Shown: positions 27,539-37,669 of the stretch, piece after piece
Layout: the number at the start of each line of letters is the position of its first letter
How positions within the stretch are numbered: position 1 is the stretch's first letter
DNA from: Pseudomonas sp. Irchel s3f7
GTDB lineage: Bacteria > Pseudomonadota > Gammaproteobacteria > Pseudomonadales > Pseudomonadaceae
Reading direction: 5' to 3'
DNA length: 64,000 nucleotides
Assembly: GCF_900187615.1 (NCBI RefSeq)
Contig: NZ_FYDO01000013.1
Span: 109,547-173,546, forward strand
The notes under the pieces: generated by a model
What the model was told of the DNA's origin: nothing
The model's input: only the letters and a program-made list of their open reading frames with translations
The model's database searches: none
Position numbers and translations under genes: made by a program

Positions 27539-29359
27539 GTGATCGAAAATCTACGCAACATCGCCATCATTGCTCACGTTGACCATGGTAAGACCACCCT
27601 GGTAGACAAACTCTTGCGTCAATCCGGCACCCTGGAGCGCAACGAGCTCAACGACGAGCGCGTGATGGACTCCAACGACCAGGAAAAAGAGCGCGGTATT
27701 ACCATTCTGGCGAAAAACACCGCCATCAACTGGAACGGCTACCACATCAACATCGTGGACACCCCGGGCCACGCCGACTTCGGCGGCGAAGTTGAACGCG
27801 TAATGTCGATGGTTGACTCCGTTCTGCTGCTGGTTGACGCTCAAGACGGCCCTATGCCGCAAACCCGTTTCGTGACCAAGAAGGCTTTCGAAGCCGGCCT
27901 GCGTCCAATCGTGGTAATCAACAAGGTTGACCGTCCAGGCGCGCGTCCGGACTGGGTTCTGGACCAGATCTTCGACCTGTTCGACAACCTGGGTGCCACC
28001 GAAGAACAGCTGGACTTCAAAGTCGTCTACGCCTCGGCCCTGAACGGTATTGCTGGTCTTGAACACACCAACATGGCTGAAGACATGACCCCGCTGTACC
28101 AGTCGATCATCGACGACGTACCTGCGCCGAAAGTCGACCGCGATGGCCCGTTCCAGATGCAAATCTCGGCACTGGACTACAACAGCTTCCTGGGTGTTAT
28201 CGGCGTTGGCCGTATCGCTCGTGGTCGCGTCAAGCCGAACACCCAGGTTGTGGCGATCGACGCTGACGGTAAGCGCCGTAACGGTCGTATCCTGAAGCTG
28301 ATGGGTCACCACGGTCTGCACCGCATCGACGTTGAAGAAGCAGCTGCCGGCGACATCGTCTGCATCAGCGGCTTCGACCAGCTGTTCATCTCCGACACTC
28401 TGTGCGACCCACTGAACGTCGAAGCGATGAAGCCGCTGACCGTTGACGAGCCAACCGTTTCGATGACCTTCCAGGTTAACGACTCGCCGTTCTGCGGCCG
28501 TGAAGGCAAGTTCGTGACCAGCCGTAACATCAAGGAACGTCTGGACAAAGAGCTGCTGTACAACGTTGCACTGCGCGTTGAAGAAGGCGACTCGGCTGAC
28601 AAGTTCAAGGTTTCCGGCCGTGGTGAGCTGCACCTCTCGGTACTGATCGAAACCATGCGTCGCGAAGGCTTCGAAATGGGCGTTGGTCGTCCGGAAGTGA
28701 TCATCCGCATGGTTGATGGCGTCAAGCACGAACCGTACGAAAACGTGACCATCGACCTGCCGGAAGAATCCCAGGGCGCGATCATGGAGCAAATGGGTCT
28801 GCGTAAAGGCGACCTGACCAACATGGTTCCGGATGGCAAGGGCCGTGTGCGCCTTGAGTACAACATCCCGGCCCGTGGCCTGATCGGTTTCCGTAACGAG
28901 TTCCTGACCCTGACCTCCGGCGGCGGCATCCTGACCTCGATCTTCGACCGTTACGACGCGATGAAGTCCGGCGACATGTCCGGCCGTCAGAACGGCGTGC
29001 TGGTATCGGTAGCTACCGGTAAGGCTCTGACCTACTCGCTGGAAACCCTGCAGGCACGTGGCAAACTGTTCGTTGAACACGGCCAGGACATCTACGAAGG
29101 TCAAATCGTTGGCTTGAACAGCCGCGACAACGACCTGGGTGTGAACCCAACCAAAGGCAAGAAGCTCGACAACATGCGTGCTTCGGGTAAAGACGAAACC
29201 ATCGCTCTGGTTCCGCCTGTCAAGTTCACTCTGGAGCAAGCTCTGGAATTCGTACAGGAAGATGAGCTGTGTGAAGTGACTCCTAAGTCCATCCGTCTTC
29301 GCAAGAAGATCCTGGGCGAAAGCGAGCGTACCCGCGCTGCCAAGAAGTCCGGTAACTAA
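27539..29359 (+). CDS. typA: Translational GTPase TypA/BipA
   Basis: 606 residues starting with GTG ([20 protein letters not shown]). GTPase motifs are G1 [10 protein letters not shown]2 RGITI, G3 DTPGH and G4 NKVD, followed by EF-G-like domains and the BipA C-terminal domain. It is a ribosome-associated GTPase needed at low temperature and under stress. The ribosome site is weak, consistent with the GTG start. A strong terminator follows. Confidence 0.97.
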   Translation: MIENLRNIAIIAHVDHGKTTLVDKLLRQSGTLERNELNDERVMDSNDQEKERGITILAKNTAINWNGYHINIVDTPGHADFGGEVERVMSMVDSVLLLVDAQDGPMPQTRFVTKKAFEAGLRPIVVINKVDRPGARPDWVLDQIFDLFDNLGATEEQLDFKVVYASALNGIAGLEHTNMAEDMTPLYQSIIDDVPAPKVDRDGPFQMQISALDYNSFLGVIGVGRIARGRVKPNTQVVAIDADGKRRNGRILKLMGHHGLHRIDVEEAAAGDIVCISGFDQLFISDTLCDPLNVEAMKPLTVDEPTVSMTFQVNDSPFCGREGKFVTSRNIKERLDKELLYNVALRVEEGDSADKFKVSGRGELHLSVLIETMRREGFEMGVGRPEVIIRMVDGVKHEPYENVTIDLPEESQGAIMEQMGLRKGDLTNMVPDGKGRVRLEYNIPARGLIGFRNEFLTLTSGGGILTSIFDRYDAMKSGDMSGRQNGVLVSVATGKALTYSLETLQARGKLFVEHGQDIYEGQIVGLNSRDNDLGVNPTKGKKLDNMRASGKDETIALVPPVKFTLEQALEFVQEDELCEVTPKSIRLRKKILGESERTRAAKKSGN

Positions 29360-29377
29360 GTCATTTTGTTAGCTGGC

Positions 29378-29416
29378 AAAAAAACGCCCCCGGTCGAAAG
29401 GCCGGGGGCGTTTTTG
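29378..29416 (+). terminator. Rho-independent terminator after typA
   Basis: ACGCCCCCGG / CCGGGGGCGT with A and T runs on both sides, 18 bases past the stop codon. Confidence 0.92.
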
Positions 29417-29454
29417 TTTGTCTGGGATTTATGCGGTTGTTTGTTCCGGCCTCA

Positions 29455-29522
29455 TCGCTGGCAAGCCAGCTCCTACACGGTTGCGTGTCGTACGCATTGT
29501 AGGAGCTGGCTTGCCAGCGATA
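29455..29522. repeat. REP pair, family A
   Basis: Opposed copies with the CTGGCAAGCCAGCTCCTACA arm first, a short 25-base centre, between the converging typA and cysteine-cluster genes. Confidence 0.9.
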
Positions 29523-29556
29523 GCGGTGGATCAACCGCCGCAAATTTCAAGAGCTA

Positions 29557-29994
29557 TCAGAACCGCTCGATACTCCGCGAAGTTCGCTCGCGCTCCACTT
29601 CCTTCGGCTTGTACGCGCAATACCCCGGCCGCGGGCCGATTTTCGGGTGGTTGCGGCAGGTATCCGGGCGCTTTTCATAAATAGTGCACAGACGGCTCTT
29701 ACGATCCAGATAGTAGCAATCGTTATTGCTCATGCGCTGGAGGGTGAAGATCCCCGACTTCTGGTTAAAACGCTCGACCAGGCCTTCTTTCTGCAGACGC
29801 TTGGCGATGTTCTTCGGCGGATCACCCAGCTCGAACTCGTCGACGATGCCGATACGGATCAGATCCTTGATCTTGACCTCGACGGGTAGGGTGCAGCAGC
29901 TGGACACGCACGAGCCGCACATCGGGGCGGAGTACTTGGCCCAGGTATCGAGTCGGTCGATCTCCGCGGCGGCGATCAGGTTGGGCTTCATCAT
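29557..29994 (-). CDS. YkgJ-type cysteine cluster protein (zinc/iron-chelating)
   Basis: 145 residues with the family's Cys pattern: CGSCVSSCC near residues 26-34, a single Cys in NDCYYLDRKSRLC, and CTIYEKRPDTCR-x9-C toward the C-terminus. The family is annotated as binding Zn or Fe; its role is not known. Two tandem ATGs (29994, 29991) begin the frame. Confidence 0.85.
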   Translation of the reverse strand: MMKPNLIAAAEIDRLDTWAKYSAPMCGSCVSSCCTLPVEVKIKDLIRIGIVDEFELGDPPKNIAKRLQKEGLVERFNQKSGIFTLQRMSNNDCYYLDRKSRLCTIYEKRPDTCRNHPKIGPRPGYCAYKPKEVERERTSRSIERF

Positions 29995-30236
29995 CGGTTG
30001 TTACCAGCGTGTGCATCAGGGCGCGCGATCATACCGGGACTGGTGGATTTTTGAACAACCTTTCGCCAGATTTTTTCATGTGCGGCTCAACAAGATCAAA
30101 ATTCGGCACGGCCCCTGCATTCATTCAGGTACACGATCCAGCTCACACTCATGGGAAAAACTGCCGAACCAGAGTCTCTACCGCCTGTCAGACCGTCTAG
30201 GCTCAGACAATTCCAAGCTCGCTCGAGGTCCTATCG

Positions 30237-32687
30237 ATGACTCAAGAACCACTTGTTCGCGAAGCAGAGGTGGCCGCATTCCGCGACGCCGTCTTGACCA
30301 AACTCACCTACGCGGTGGGCAAAGACCCGGATCACGCCTTCGACCATGACTGGTTCGAAGCCATTGCCCTGGCGGCGCGTGATCACATGGTCGAGCACTG
30401 GATGGACCACACGCGACAGATCTACCGCAAAGGTCAGAAGCGCGTTTATTACCTCTCCCTGGAATTTCTCATCGGCCGGCTGCTCTACGACAGCTTGAGC
30501 AACCTCGGCCTGCTCGACGTGGCGCGCGAGGCCATGACCGAGCTCGGCGTCGACCTTGAACGCATCCGCCTGCTGGAGCCTGACGCGGCCCTGGGCAACG
30601 GTGGTCTCGGGCGATTGGCGGCGTGTTTCATGGAGAGCATGTCGACCCTCGGCATTGCGGGTCACGGTTACGGCATTCGTTACGAACACGGCTTGTTCCG
30701 GCAGGCCATCGTCGACGGCTGGCAGCAAGAACAAACCGAGCATTGGCTGGATTTCGGCAACCCATGGGAGTTCGAGCGCCCGGAGGTGGTTTACCCGATC
30801 GGCTTTGGCGGCAGTGTCGAGACCGTGACCGATGACAGCGGCAAGTCCAGGCAAGTCTGGCATCCGGCAGAAACCGTGCGGGCCATTGCCTACGACACGC
30901 CGGTGGTCGGTTGGCGCGGGGCGAGTGTCAATACGCTGCGGCTGTGGCGAGCCCGGGCCATGGAAGATTTGCACCTGGAGCGCTTCAACGCCGGCGACCA
31001 CCTGGGCGCCGTGGCCGAAGTGGCCCGGGCCGAGAGTATCTCCCGGGTGCTTTACCCGGCGGACAGCACCGAAGCGGGGCAGGAATTGCGTCTGCGTCAG
31101 GAATATTTTTTCGTCGCCGCGTCGTTGCAGGATCTGCTGCGCCGTCACCGCAACATGCACACCTCGGTGCTGACCCTGGGCGACCACGCGGCGATCCAGC
31201 TCAACGACACCCACCCTTCGATTGCCGTGGCCGAACTGATGCGGCAACTGGTCGACGTGTACGACGTCGCGTGGGACGCGGCGTGGCAGGTCACTGTCGA
31301 TACGCTGTCCTACACCAACCACACGTTGCTGCCGGAGGCGCTGGAAACCTGGCCGGTCGGGCTGATGGAACGCATGCTGCCGCGGCACATGCAGATCATC
31401 TACCTGATCAACGCCCATCACATCGACTCCCTGCGGGCCAAAGGCATCCACGATTTCGACGTGTTGCGCGCGGTGTCGCTGATCGAGGAAGACAACGGAC
31501 GCAGAGTGCGCATGGGGAACCTGGCGTTTCTCGGTTCCCACAGCATCAACGGCGTGTCCGGGCTGCACACGCAACTGATGCGCCAGACGGTGTTCTCCGA
31601 ACTGCACAAGCTCTATCCGCAGCGGATCAACAATAAAACCAACGGCATTACCTTCCGCCGCTGGCTGTATCAGGCCAATCCCGAGCTGACCTCGATGCTG
31701 GTGGATTCCCTTGGGGCGCAGCTGCTGGATAACCCCGAAGAGCGTTTGCTCGCCCTCGAACCGTTCGCCGAGAAAGCCGGGTTCCGCAAGGCCTTTGCCG
31801 AGCAGCGGCTGCACAGCAAGAAAGCCCTGGCGTACCTGATTCATGAGCGGCTGGGCGTGGCGGTCAATCCGGCGGCGATGTTCGACGTGCAGGTCAAGCG
31901 GATCCACGAGTACAAACGGCAATTGCTTAACCTGCTGCACACCGTGGCGTTGTACCAGGCGATCCGTGCCGAACCGGAAGTCGACTGGGTGCCGCGGGTG
32001 AAGATCTTTGCGGGTAAAGCGGCGGCCAGTTATCACCAGGCCAAGCTGATCATCAAACTGACCAACGACATCGCCCGGGTCGTGAACAACGATCCGACCG
32101 TGCGCGGTCTGCTCAAAGTGGTGTTCCTGCCCAACTACAACGTCAGCCTGGCGGAGAGCATCATTCCGGCGGCGGACCTGTCCGAGCAGATCTCCACCGC
32201 CGGGTTTGAAGCGTCCGGCACCAGTAACATGAAATTCGGCCTGAACGGGGCGCTGACCATCGGCACCCTGGACGGTGCCAACGTGGAGATGTGCGATCGC
32301 ATCGGCGCCGAGCACATGTTCATCTTCGGCCTCAGCGCGCAGCAAGTGGAAGCGCGCAAGCAGAACCATGAGTTCAATGCCACGCAGGACATTACCGCAT
32401 CGCACCGATTGGGCGATGTGCTGCAAGCGATTCGCAGCGGGGTGTTTTCGCCGGATGATCCGTCCCGTTACACCGGGCTGATCGATTCGCTGGTAGATTA
32501 CGACCGCTTTCTGGTCTGCGCCGATTTCGATTCGTACTGGAACGCCCAGATGCGCGTCGAAGCCCATTGGCACGATTCGAAGGAGTGGTGGCGTTCGGCA
32601 GTGTTGAACACATCGCGGATGGGCTGGTTCTCGTCCGACCGGACCATTCGCGAGTACGCGACGGAAATCTGGAAGGCGTTGGAGTAA
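30237..32687 (+). CDS. glgP: Glycogen/maltodextrin phosphorylase
   Basis: 816 residues, the usual length of the PLP-dependent phosphorylase releasing glucose-1-phosphate from alpha-1,4-glucans. It shows YYLSLEFLIGR, the glycine-rich LGNGGLGRLAACFMES, FDVQVKRIHEYKRQLLN and the PLP-lysine region EASGTSNMKFGLNGALTIGT. It stands alone, without other glycogen genes, between two REP-containing spacers. Confidence 0.96.
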   Translation: MTQEPLVREAEVAAFRDAVLTKLTYAVGKDPDHAFDHDWFEAIALAARDHMVEHWMDHTRQIYRKGQKRVYYLSLEFLIGRLLYDSLSNLGLLDVAREAMTELGVDLERIRLLEPDAALGNGGLGRLAACFMESMSTLGIAGHGYGIRYEHGLFRQAIVDGWQQEQTEHWLDFGNPWEFERPEVVYPIGFGGSVETVTDDSGKSRQVWHPAETVRAIAYDTPVVGWRGASVNTLRLWRARAMEDLHLERFNAGDHLGAVAEVARAESISRVLYPADSTEAGQELRLRQEYFFVAASLQDLLRRHRNMHTSVLTLGDHAAIQLNDTHPSIAVAELMRQLVDVYDVAWDAAWQVTVDTLSYTNHTLLPEALETWPVGLMERMLPRHMQIIYLINAHHIDSLRAKGIHDFDVLRAVSLIEEDNGRRVRMGNLAFLGSHSINGVSGLHTQLMRQTVFSELHKLYPQRINNKTNGITFRRWLYQANPELTSMLVDSLGAQLLDNPEERLLALEPFAEKAGFRKAFAEQRLHSKKALAYLIHERLGVAVNPAAMFDVQVKRIHEYKRQLLNLLHTVALYQAIRAEPEVDWVPRVKIFAGKAAASYHQAKLIIKLTNDIARVVNNDPTVRGLLKVVFLPNYNVSLAESIIPAADLSEQISTAGFEASGTSNMKFGLNGALTIGTLDGANVEMCDRIGAEHMFIFGLSAQQVEARKQNHEFNATQDITASHRLGDVLQAIRSGVFSPDDPSRYTGLIDSLVDYDRFLVCADFDSYWNAQMRVEAHWHDSKEWWRSAVLNTSRMGWFSSDRTIREYATEIWKALE

Positions 32688-32720
32688 CTTTCCACTCTGC
32701 TCGACAGGTTGGTGGGCTGG

Positions 32721-32802
32721 AAAAGATCGCAGCCTTCGGCAGCTTCTACACAGCGCGGTATTGCGCTATCCCGTAGGAGCTGCCGAAGGCTGCGATCTTT
32801 TT
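32721..32802. repeat. REP pair, family B
   Basis: AAAAGATCGCAGCCTTCGGC and its inverse flank a 22-base centre. It separates glgP from the DUF2339 gene. Confidence 0.9.
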
Positions 32803-32857
32803 GTATCCGGCTGGGCTAATCTTTCCAGGTTGGCCAATACGATTAGGGATATCGACC

Positions 32858-35800
32858 ATGCAATGGATGTTGATGCTGATTGGGCTGGTGCTCGGCTGGA
32901 TACTCGACGAAGAGTTCAGCGAAGCGCTGCTGGGCGCGTTGCTCGGGTTGGGAATCGGCCAGGCCATTCGCATCGGGCGTCTGGACTCGCAAGCGGCCGG
33001 ACAGCATCGTCTGCTGGAGCAGACGAAAGTTGCGCTGCACGCGGTCGAGCAGCGGCTGGCGGTGTTGGAGGTGCCGGGTGCCAAGACGTTCGAAAGCGCC
33101 GAGCCTGTTGTCTCCGCTGAAGCCGTAAAGGATGAAAACCCGATCACCACCGAGCTGATCTGGGAACTCCCCCCCGAACTCGAACCGACTCCCGCGATGG
33201 CCAGCGAACCCGTTCGTGCGCTGCCGGTCGATGCCTGGAAGCCCGATCCGGTTGCCCGTGAGCCACAACAACCTGCCGAGCCGCGCGGCCCGAATGTGAT
33301 GATTGATCGAGCTATTGCCCACGCCCGCGCCTGGCTGTTCGGCGGCAACACCGTGTTGCGCGTCGGTGTGGTGCTGTTGTTTCTCGGCCTGGCTTTCTTG
33401 CTGCGATACGCCACCGAAGGCGTGGTGGTGCCGGTCGAGCTGCGTTACGCCGGTGTTGCGGCGGCGGCCTTGGGTTTACTCGGCTTGGGTTGGTGGCTGA
33501 GAACCCGCAATCCCGGTTACGCATTGATCCTGCAAGGCACCGGCATCGCCGTGCTGTACCTGACGGTGTTCGCCGCGATGCGCCTGCATCCGTTGCTTGA
33601 CCCATCGGCGGCGTTTGGCCTGCTAGTGGCGGTGACGGTGTTCTCGGCGATTCTCGCCATTACCCAGGATTCCCTCGGCCTGGCCGCCGCCGCAGCGTTG
33701 GGCGGCTTTGCTGCGCCGCTGTTGGTGTCCACGGGAACTGGCAGTCATGTCGCACTCTTCAGTTACTTTGTCCTGCTCAACAGCGGCATCCTTGCCATCG
33801 CCTGGTTCAAGGCCTGGCGGGTGCTCAATGTCATTGGCTTCGTCGGCACTTTCGGCATCGGTTTCGCCTGGGGCATTCGCTCCTACCATCCCGAGATGCT
33901 GTGGAGCACCGAGCCGTTCCTGATGGTGTTCTTCCTGATGTACCTGGCCATCGGTCTGTTGTACGCCCGCCGCACGTTGCTGCAGATGAGCGACGCGCCC
34001 GAGGAGAGCGATCGCGAGGCGCTGCTGCGCTGGTCGGCGCGCAAGGGTGATTACGTCGATGGTTCGCTGCTCTTCGGTCCGCCGCTGGTGGGTTTCGGTT
34101 TGCAATTCGCGTTGGTCCAGCATCTGGAATTCGCAGCCGCGTTCAGTGCCCTGGTGCTGGGCATGATCTACATGGGCCTGGCCCGTTTGTTGATGGGCGG
34201 CCGCGCGACGTTGCTGGGGGAGACCTGCCTGGCGCTGGGCGTCATTTTCACCAGCCTGGCGATTCCGCTGGGGCTGGATGCGCGCTGGACGACAGCGGCG
34301 TGGGCAGTGGAGGGCGCGGGGATTTTCTGGCTCGGCCTGCGCCAGCAACGCACGCTGGCCCGGGCATTCGCCCTGTTGCTGCAACTGGGGGCGGCGCTGG
34401 CGTTTCTCAGCGAGTTGCACAGCAGCGAGAGCAGCCTGCTCGATGGCTCGACCTTGGGCGCATTGATGCTGGGTACTGCGCTGTTGTTCAGCTTCTATCG
34501 ACTACGCAAAGCGCTGCCCGAACAAACTTCGTCGTGGGAACGCAAAAGTTTGCCGGTGCTGGCGGGACTTGGCCTGGCGTTTCTTTATCTGCTGGCGCCG
34601 CTGTTTTTCTTCGGGCACGGCACGGCGATCAGTTGGGCCTTGGCCGGATTGCTCACGCTGTTTGTCGGTTTGAACCTGCAATCACGCACCTTCCTGTTTG
34701 CCGGGCTTGCCGTGCAGACGCTGGGCGGCGCGCTGTACCTGGTGACGGGGTCGGTGCAGGGTGAAGAGGTGCGGCCCTTGGCCCATGGCGAGTTCTGGGC
34801 GCCGTTGGTGCTGGGGCTGGTGGCGTTTGTCGGCGCCTGGCGTTTGCAACGCGATACGCCTGCCACGGCGTTTGAAGGGCTGAGCGTGCAGCGCTTGTCC
34901 CAGGCGTTGCTGGTGTGGGGCGCGGGTTGGTGGGCGCTGGCATGGATCAGCGAAGTGCTGCGGTTTGCGCCGTTACCCTTGCAAGCGACGCTGTTGCTGG
35001 CCATAGCGGCGGTGAGCGCTGCGTTGTGGGCGGTGTTGGCGCTGCGCCTGAAATGGCCCTCGTTGGGGTTGCTGTGCACCTTGCTGATTCCAGCTGCCGC
35101 GTGGGTGTTGTTGGCCGCTTGGCATTCGCGGTACCACCCGGCGGCGAATTGGGGTTGGCTGATGTGGGCGGCAGTGTTTGTCGTGCATTTCGTTTCGCTG
35201 CGACGTCTGGCTTCGATGCTGCCGGCGCAAGCCTTGAGCGCCGCCCATGTGCTGGGTTGCTGGTTGCTGATCGGGGTGCTGGCGCTGGAGTTGCGCTATG
35301 TCTTGCTGCTGATGTCCGAGCAGTACAACGCCTGGCGCTGGCTGGGTTGGGCGATTCTGCCGAGCCTGTATCTGGTGCTGATGGCCGCACCCCGTGCCTG
35401 GCCATGGCCGGTATCGGCTTACCCTCGTGAATATCGCCTTTACGCCGCTGCGCCGCTGGCACTGTTGATGCTCGGCTGGTTCTGGCTGGCGAACGCTTTC
35501 AGTGACGGCACCGCCGAGCCGTTGCCCTACGTGCCGCTGATCAACCCGCTGGAATTGGGCCTGATGTTTGCGCTGTTCGGCATCTACGTCTGGTCCCGCA
35601 GCGCGGCGACGCAACTGACACTGCGCCAAAGCTCCACCGCGAACGCGACACAAGTGATCGCCGGCGTGTCGCTGTTCATGTTCTTTACTGCAATGGTCAT
35701 GCGCGCGGCACATCACTGGAGTGGCGTGCCGTTTGAACTGGATCTGTCGCTGGCGTCGATGCGGGTGCAGGCCGGGCTGTCTATCGTCTGGACCTTGATA

Positions 35801-36064
35801 GCATTGAGTCTGATGATCGGCGGGCACCTGCGCCAGCGTCGCGAAGTCTGGTTGATTGGCGCGGCGTTGATCGGCGTGGTCGTGGCCAAGCTGTTCTTTG
35901 TCGAACTGAGCAATCGCGGCGGACTGGCGCGGATCGTGTCGTTTATCGGCGTTGGCGTCCTGTTGCTGGTGGTGGGCTATTTCGCACCGCTGCCGCCCAA
36001 ACGTGTCGAGTCTGTGCCGGATGCTGAAAAACCGGGCGCGGACACCGAAGGAGTGTCGTCATGA
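32858..36064 (+). CDS. DUF2339 polytopic membrane protein
   Basis: 1068 residues from the ATG at 32858 (AGGGA seven bases upstream). After a short N-terminal membrane hairpin (1-35) and a polar Pro/Glu-rich region (60-150), it has more than twenty hydrophobic segments rich in Leu, Ala and Trp. This matches the DUF2339 family, whose function is unknown. Its stop overlaps the start of the DUF3999 gene as ATGA. An envelope role is likely only by topology. Confidence 0.88.
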   Translation: MQWMLMLIGLVLGWILDEEFSEALLGALLGLGIGQAIRIGRLDSQAAGQHRLLEQTKVALHAVEQRLAVLEVPGAKTFESAEPVVSAEAVKDENPITTELIWELPPELEPTPAMASEPVRALPVDAWKPDPVAREPQQPAEPRGPNVMIDRAIAHARAWLFGGNTVLRVGVVLLFLGLAFLLRYATEGVVVPVELRYAGVAAAALGLLGLGWWLRTRNPGYALILQGTGIAVLYLTVFAAMRLHPLLDPSAAFGLLVAVTVFSAILAITQDSLGLAAAAALGGFAAPLLVSTGTGSHVALFSYFVLLNSGILAIAWFKAWRVLNVIGFVGTFGIGFAWGIRSYHPEMLWSTEPFLMVFFLMYLAIGLLYARRTLLQMSDAPEESDREALLRWSARKGDYVDGSLLFGPPLVGFGLQFALVQHLEFAAAFSALVLGMIYMGLARLLMGGRATLLGETCLALGVIFTSLAIPLGLDARWTTAAWAVEGAGIFWLGLRQQRTLARAFALLLQLGAALAFLSELHSSESSLLDGSTLGALMLGTALLFSFYRLRKALPEQTSSWERKSLPVLAGLGLAFLYLLAPLFFFGHGTAISWALAGLLTLFVGLNLQSRTFLFAGLAVQTLGGALYLVTGSVQGEEVRPLAHGEFWAPLVLGLVAFVGAWRLQRDTPATAFEGLSVQRLSQALLVWGAGWWALAWISEVLRFAPLPLQATLLLAIAAVSAALWAVLALRLKWPSLGLLCTLLIPAAAWVLLAAWHSRYHPAANWGWLMWAAVFVVHFVSLRRLASMLPAQALSAAHVLGCWLLIGVLALELRYVLLLMSEQYNAWRWLGWAILPSLYLVLMAAPRAWPWPVSAYPREYRLYAAAPLALLMLGWFWLANAFSDGTAEPLPYVPLINPLELGLMFALFGIYVWSRSAATQLTLRQSSTANATQVIAGVSLFMFFTAMVMRAAHHWSGVPFELDLSLASMRVQAGLSIVWTLIALSLMIGGHLRQRREVWLIGAALIGVVVAKLFFVELSNRGGLARIVSFIGVGVLLLVVGYFAPLPPKRVESVPDAEKPGADTEGVSS

Positions 36065-37431
36065 GCCAGAAGCTGAGCCTGGGCTGGTTAGGCGCTGTTG
36101 CCGTGGCGGTGACCCTGTCGGCCGGCGCTCAGGAAAAACCGGCGGACTTCACCACTCAAGTGCCCTTGTCGGTGACGGGGGACGGCCCGTGGTATCGCCT
36201 CGAATTGCCGTTGGCGGTGCAACTGAGTGCGCGGCAGACCGACTTGAGCGATGTGCGCGTGTTCAACGCCGCCGGGGATGTTCAGGCGTATGCCCTGGCC
36301 CGGGAGGCGGCGAAGACCGACGACAATCGCACCCTCACTGACGTGAAGTGGTTCCCGCTGTACGACGCGGCGGGCGCCACCGGGCAAGCGCCGAGCGTGC
36401 GCGTGCAATCGAACACCAATGGCACGTTGGTTGAAGTGCAGCCTTCCAGTCAGTTGGAGGCCGGCGAGGAAGAACTGCGCGGCTGGTTGCTCGACGCGTC
36501 CGCCATCAAGGCACCGTTGCGGCAGTTGATCCTCGACTGGACCAGCGAACGCGACGGCTTCCAGCGTTTCACCATCGAAGCCAGCGACGATTTGCAACAC
36601 TGGCAGTCCTGGGGTGAAGGGCAGGTGGCGCGCCTGACGTTTTCCGATGAACGGGTCGAGCAGCATGAAATTGGTTTGCCGGGCCAATCGGCGCGTTACT
36701 TGCGACTGCTATGGAGCACGCCGCAATCGGCGCCGACATTGACCTCGGCGCAACTGGTCAGCGTCAGCCCCCGTAGTCTGCCGCTGCCGTTGGTCTGGTC
36801 ACAACCGTTGGCCGGCAGCACCGGGAAGGCCGGTGAATACACCTGGCAGTTGCCGATGGACCTGAGCGTAGAGCGGGTGCAGGTTGAGTTGAGTCAGCCC
36901 AACAGCCTGGCGCCGGTGACCCTGTGGGGTCGTCGCGATAACAGCCTGCCATGGCAAACGCTGAGCAGCGGTTTGCTCTATCGCCTGACCCAGAACGGTC
37001 AGGATGTGGTGCAAAACGAATTGCAGCTGCCGGGGCAAACGGTTCAGCAATTGAAACTGACCGTGGACGAGCGCGGCGGTGGCTTGGGCGCAGAGGCGCC
37101 CACTGTGAAGTTCGCCGTACGTGCAACGCACCTGGTGTTTCTGGCCCGCGGCCCAGGGCCCTATACGCTGGCGCTGGGCAATTCGACGATGAAGGCAGCC
37201 AACTTGCCGTTGTCGACACTGATACCGGACTACAGCGCGGCGAAACTGGCGACGCTGGGCAGGGCGATGGTGGACGGTGGGGCGGTGGTTACCCCGGCAG
37301 TTTCGACAGCGCCGGCAGCATCGGGTATCCACTGGAAGAAATTCGGCCTGTGGGCGGTGTTGTTGCTCAGCGTTTTGTTTTTGGCGGCAATGGCGTTCAG
37401 CTTGTTGCGCAAGCCTTCGGCCAAAACTTGA
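36061..37431 (+). CDS. DUF3999 exported, membrane-anchored protein
   Basis: 456 residues with an N-terminal signal peptide (MSQKLSLGWLGAVAVAVTLSAGAQ), a large beta-rich periplasmic body and one C-terminal membrane segment (about 425-448). The family DUF3999 has no assigned function; the middle resembles carbohydrate-binding jelly-roll domains (FTIEASDDLQHWQSWGEG), a weak hint only. Translational coupling to the DUF2339 gene implies that the two proteins work together. Confidence 0.85.
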   Translation: MSQKLSLGWLGAVAVAVTLSAGAQEKPADFTTQVPLSVTGDGPWYRLELPLAVQLSARQTDLSDVRVFNAAGDVQAYALAREAAKTDDNRTLTDVKWFPLYDAAGATGQAPSVRVQSNTNGTLVEVQPSSQLEAGEEELRGWLLDASAIKAPLRQLILDWTSERDGFQRFTIEASDDLQHWQSWGEGQVARLTFSDERVEQHEIGLPGQSARYLRLLWSTPQSAPTLTSAQLVSVSPRSLPLPLVWSQPLAGSTGKAGEYTWQLPMDLSVERVQVELSQPNSLAPVTLWGRRDNSLPWQTLSSGLLYRLTQNGQDVVQNELQLPGQTVQQLKLTVDERGGGLGAEAPTVKFAVRATHLVFLARGPGPYTLALGNSTMKAANLPLSTLIPDYSAAKLATLGRAMVDGGAVVTPAVSTAPAASGIHWKKFGLWAVLLLSVLFLAAMAFSLLRKPSAKT

Positions 37432-37435
37432 ATCT

Positions 37436-37534
37436 GTGACGAGGGCGCTTGCTCCCGTTCGGTTGCGAAGCAGCCGTGAGAGGTACGGAACAGGGCCGCT
37501 TCGCGCCCCGACGGGAGCAAGCGCCCTCGCCACA
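37436..37534. repeat. REP pair, family C
   Basis: GAGGGCGCTTGCTCCCG and the inverse CGGGAGCAAGCGCCCTC lie about 100 bases apart overall. A related copy is at 57271-57404; its sequence is distinct from families A and B. Confidence 0.85.
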
Positions 37535-37669
37535 ATTGGGTGGATTTGCAACTACGCTCAACCCCGCGCCTGAACTCTCTTTGGCCGATCACGTCTGATA
37601 GGAGGAAATGCGCCCCGACTCGCGTTAAACTGCGCGGGTTTTTAGCCCCCCATTCCTCCGGAGCCTTCC

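Noticed and set aside
30231..32573. A 780-codon minus-strand frame opposite glgP, and similar long frames opposite typA, his genes, opgG and opgH
   Set aside because: All are shadows of conserved genes and show no recognisable family or ribosome site.
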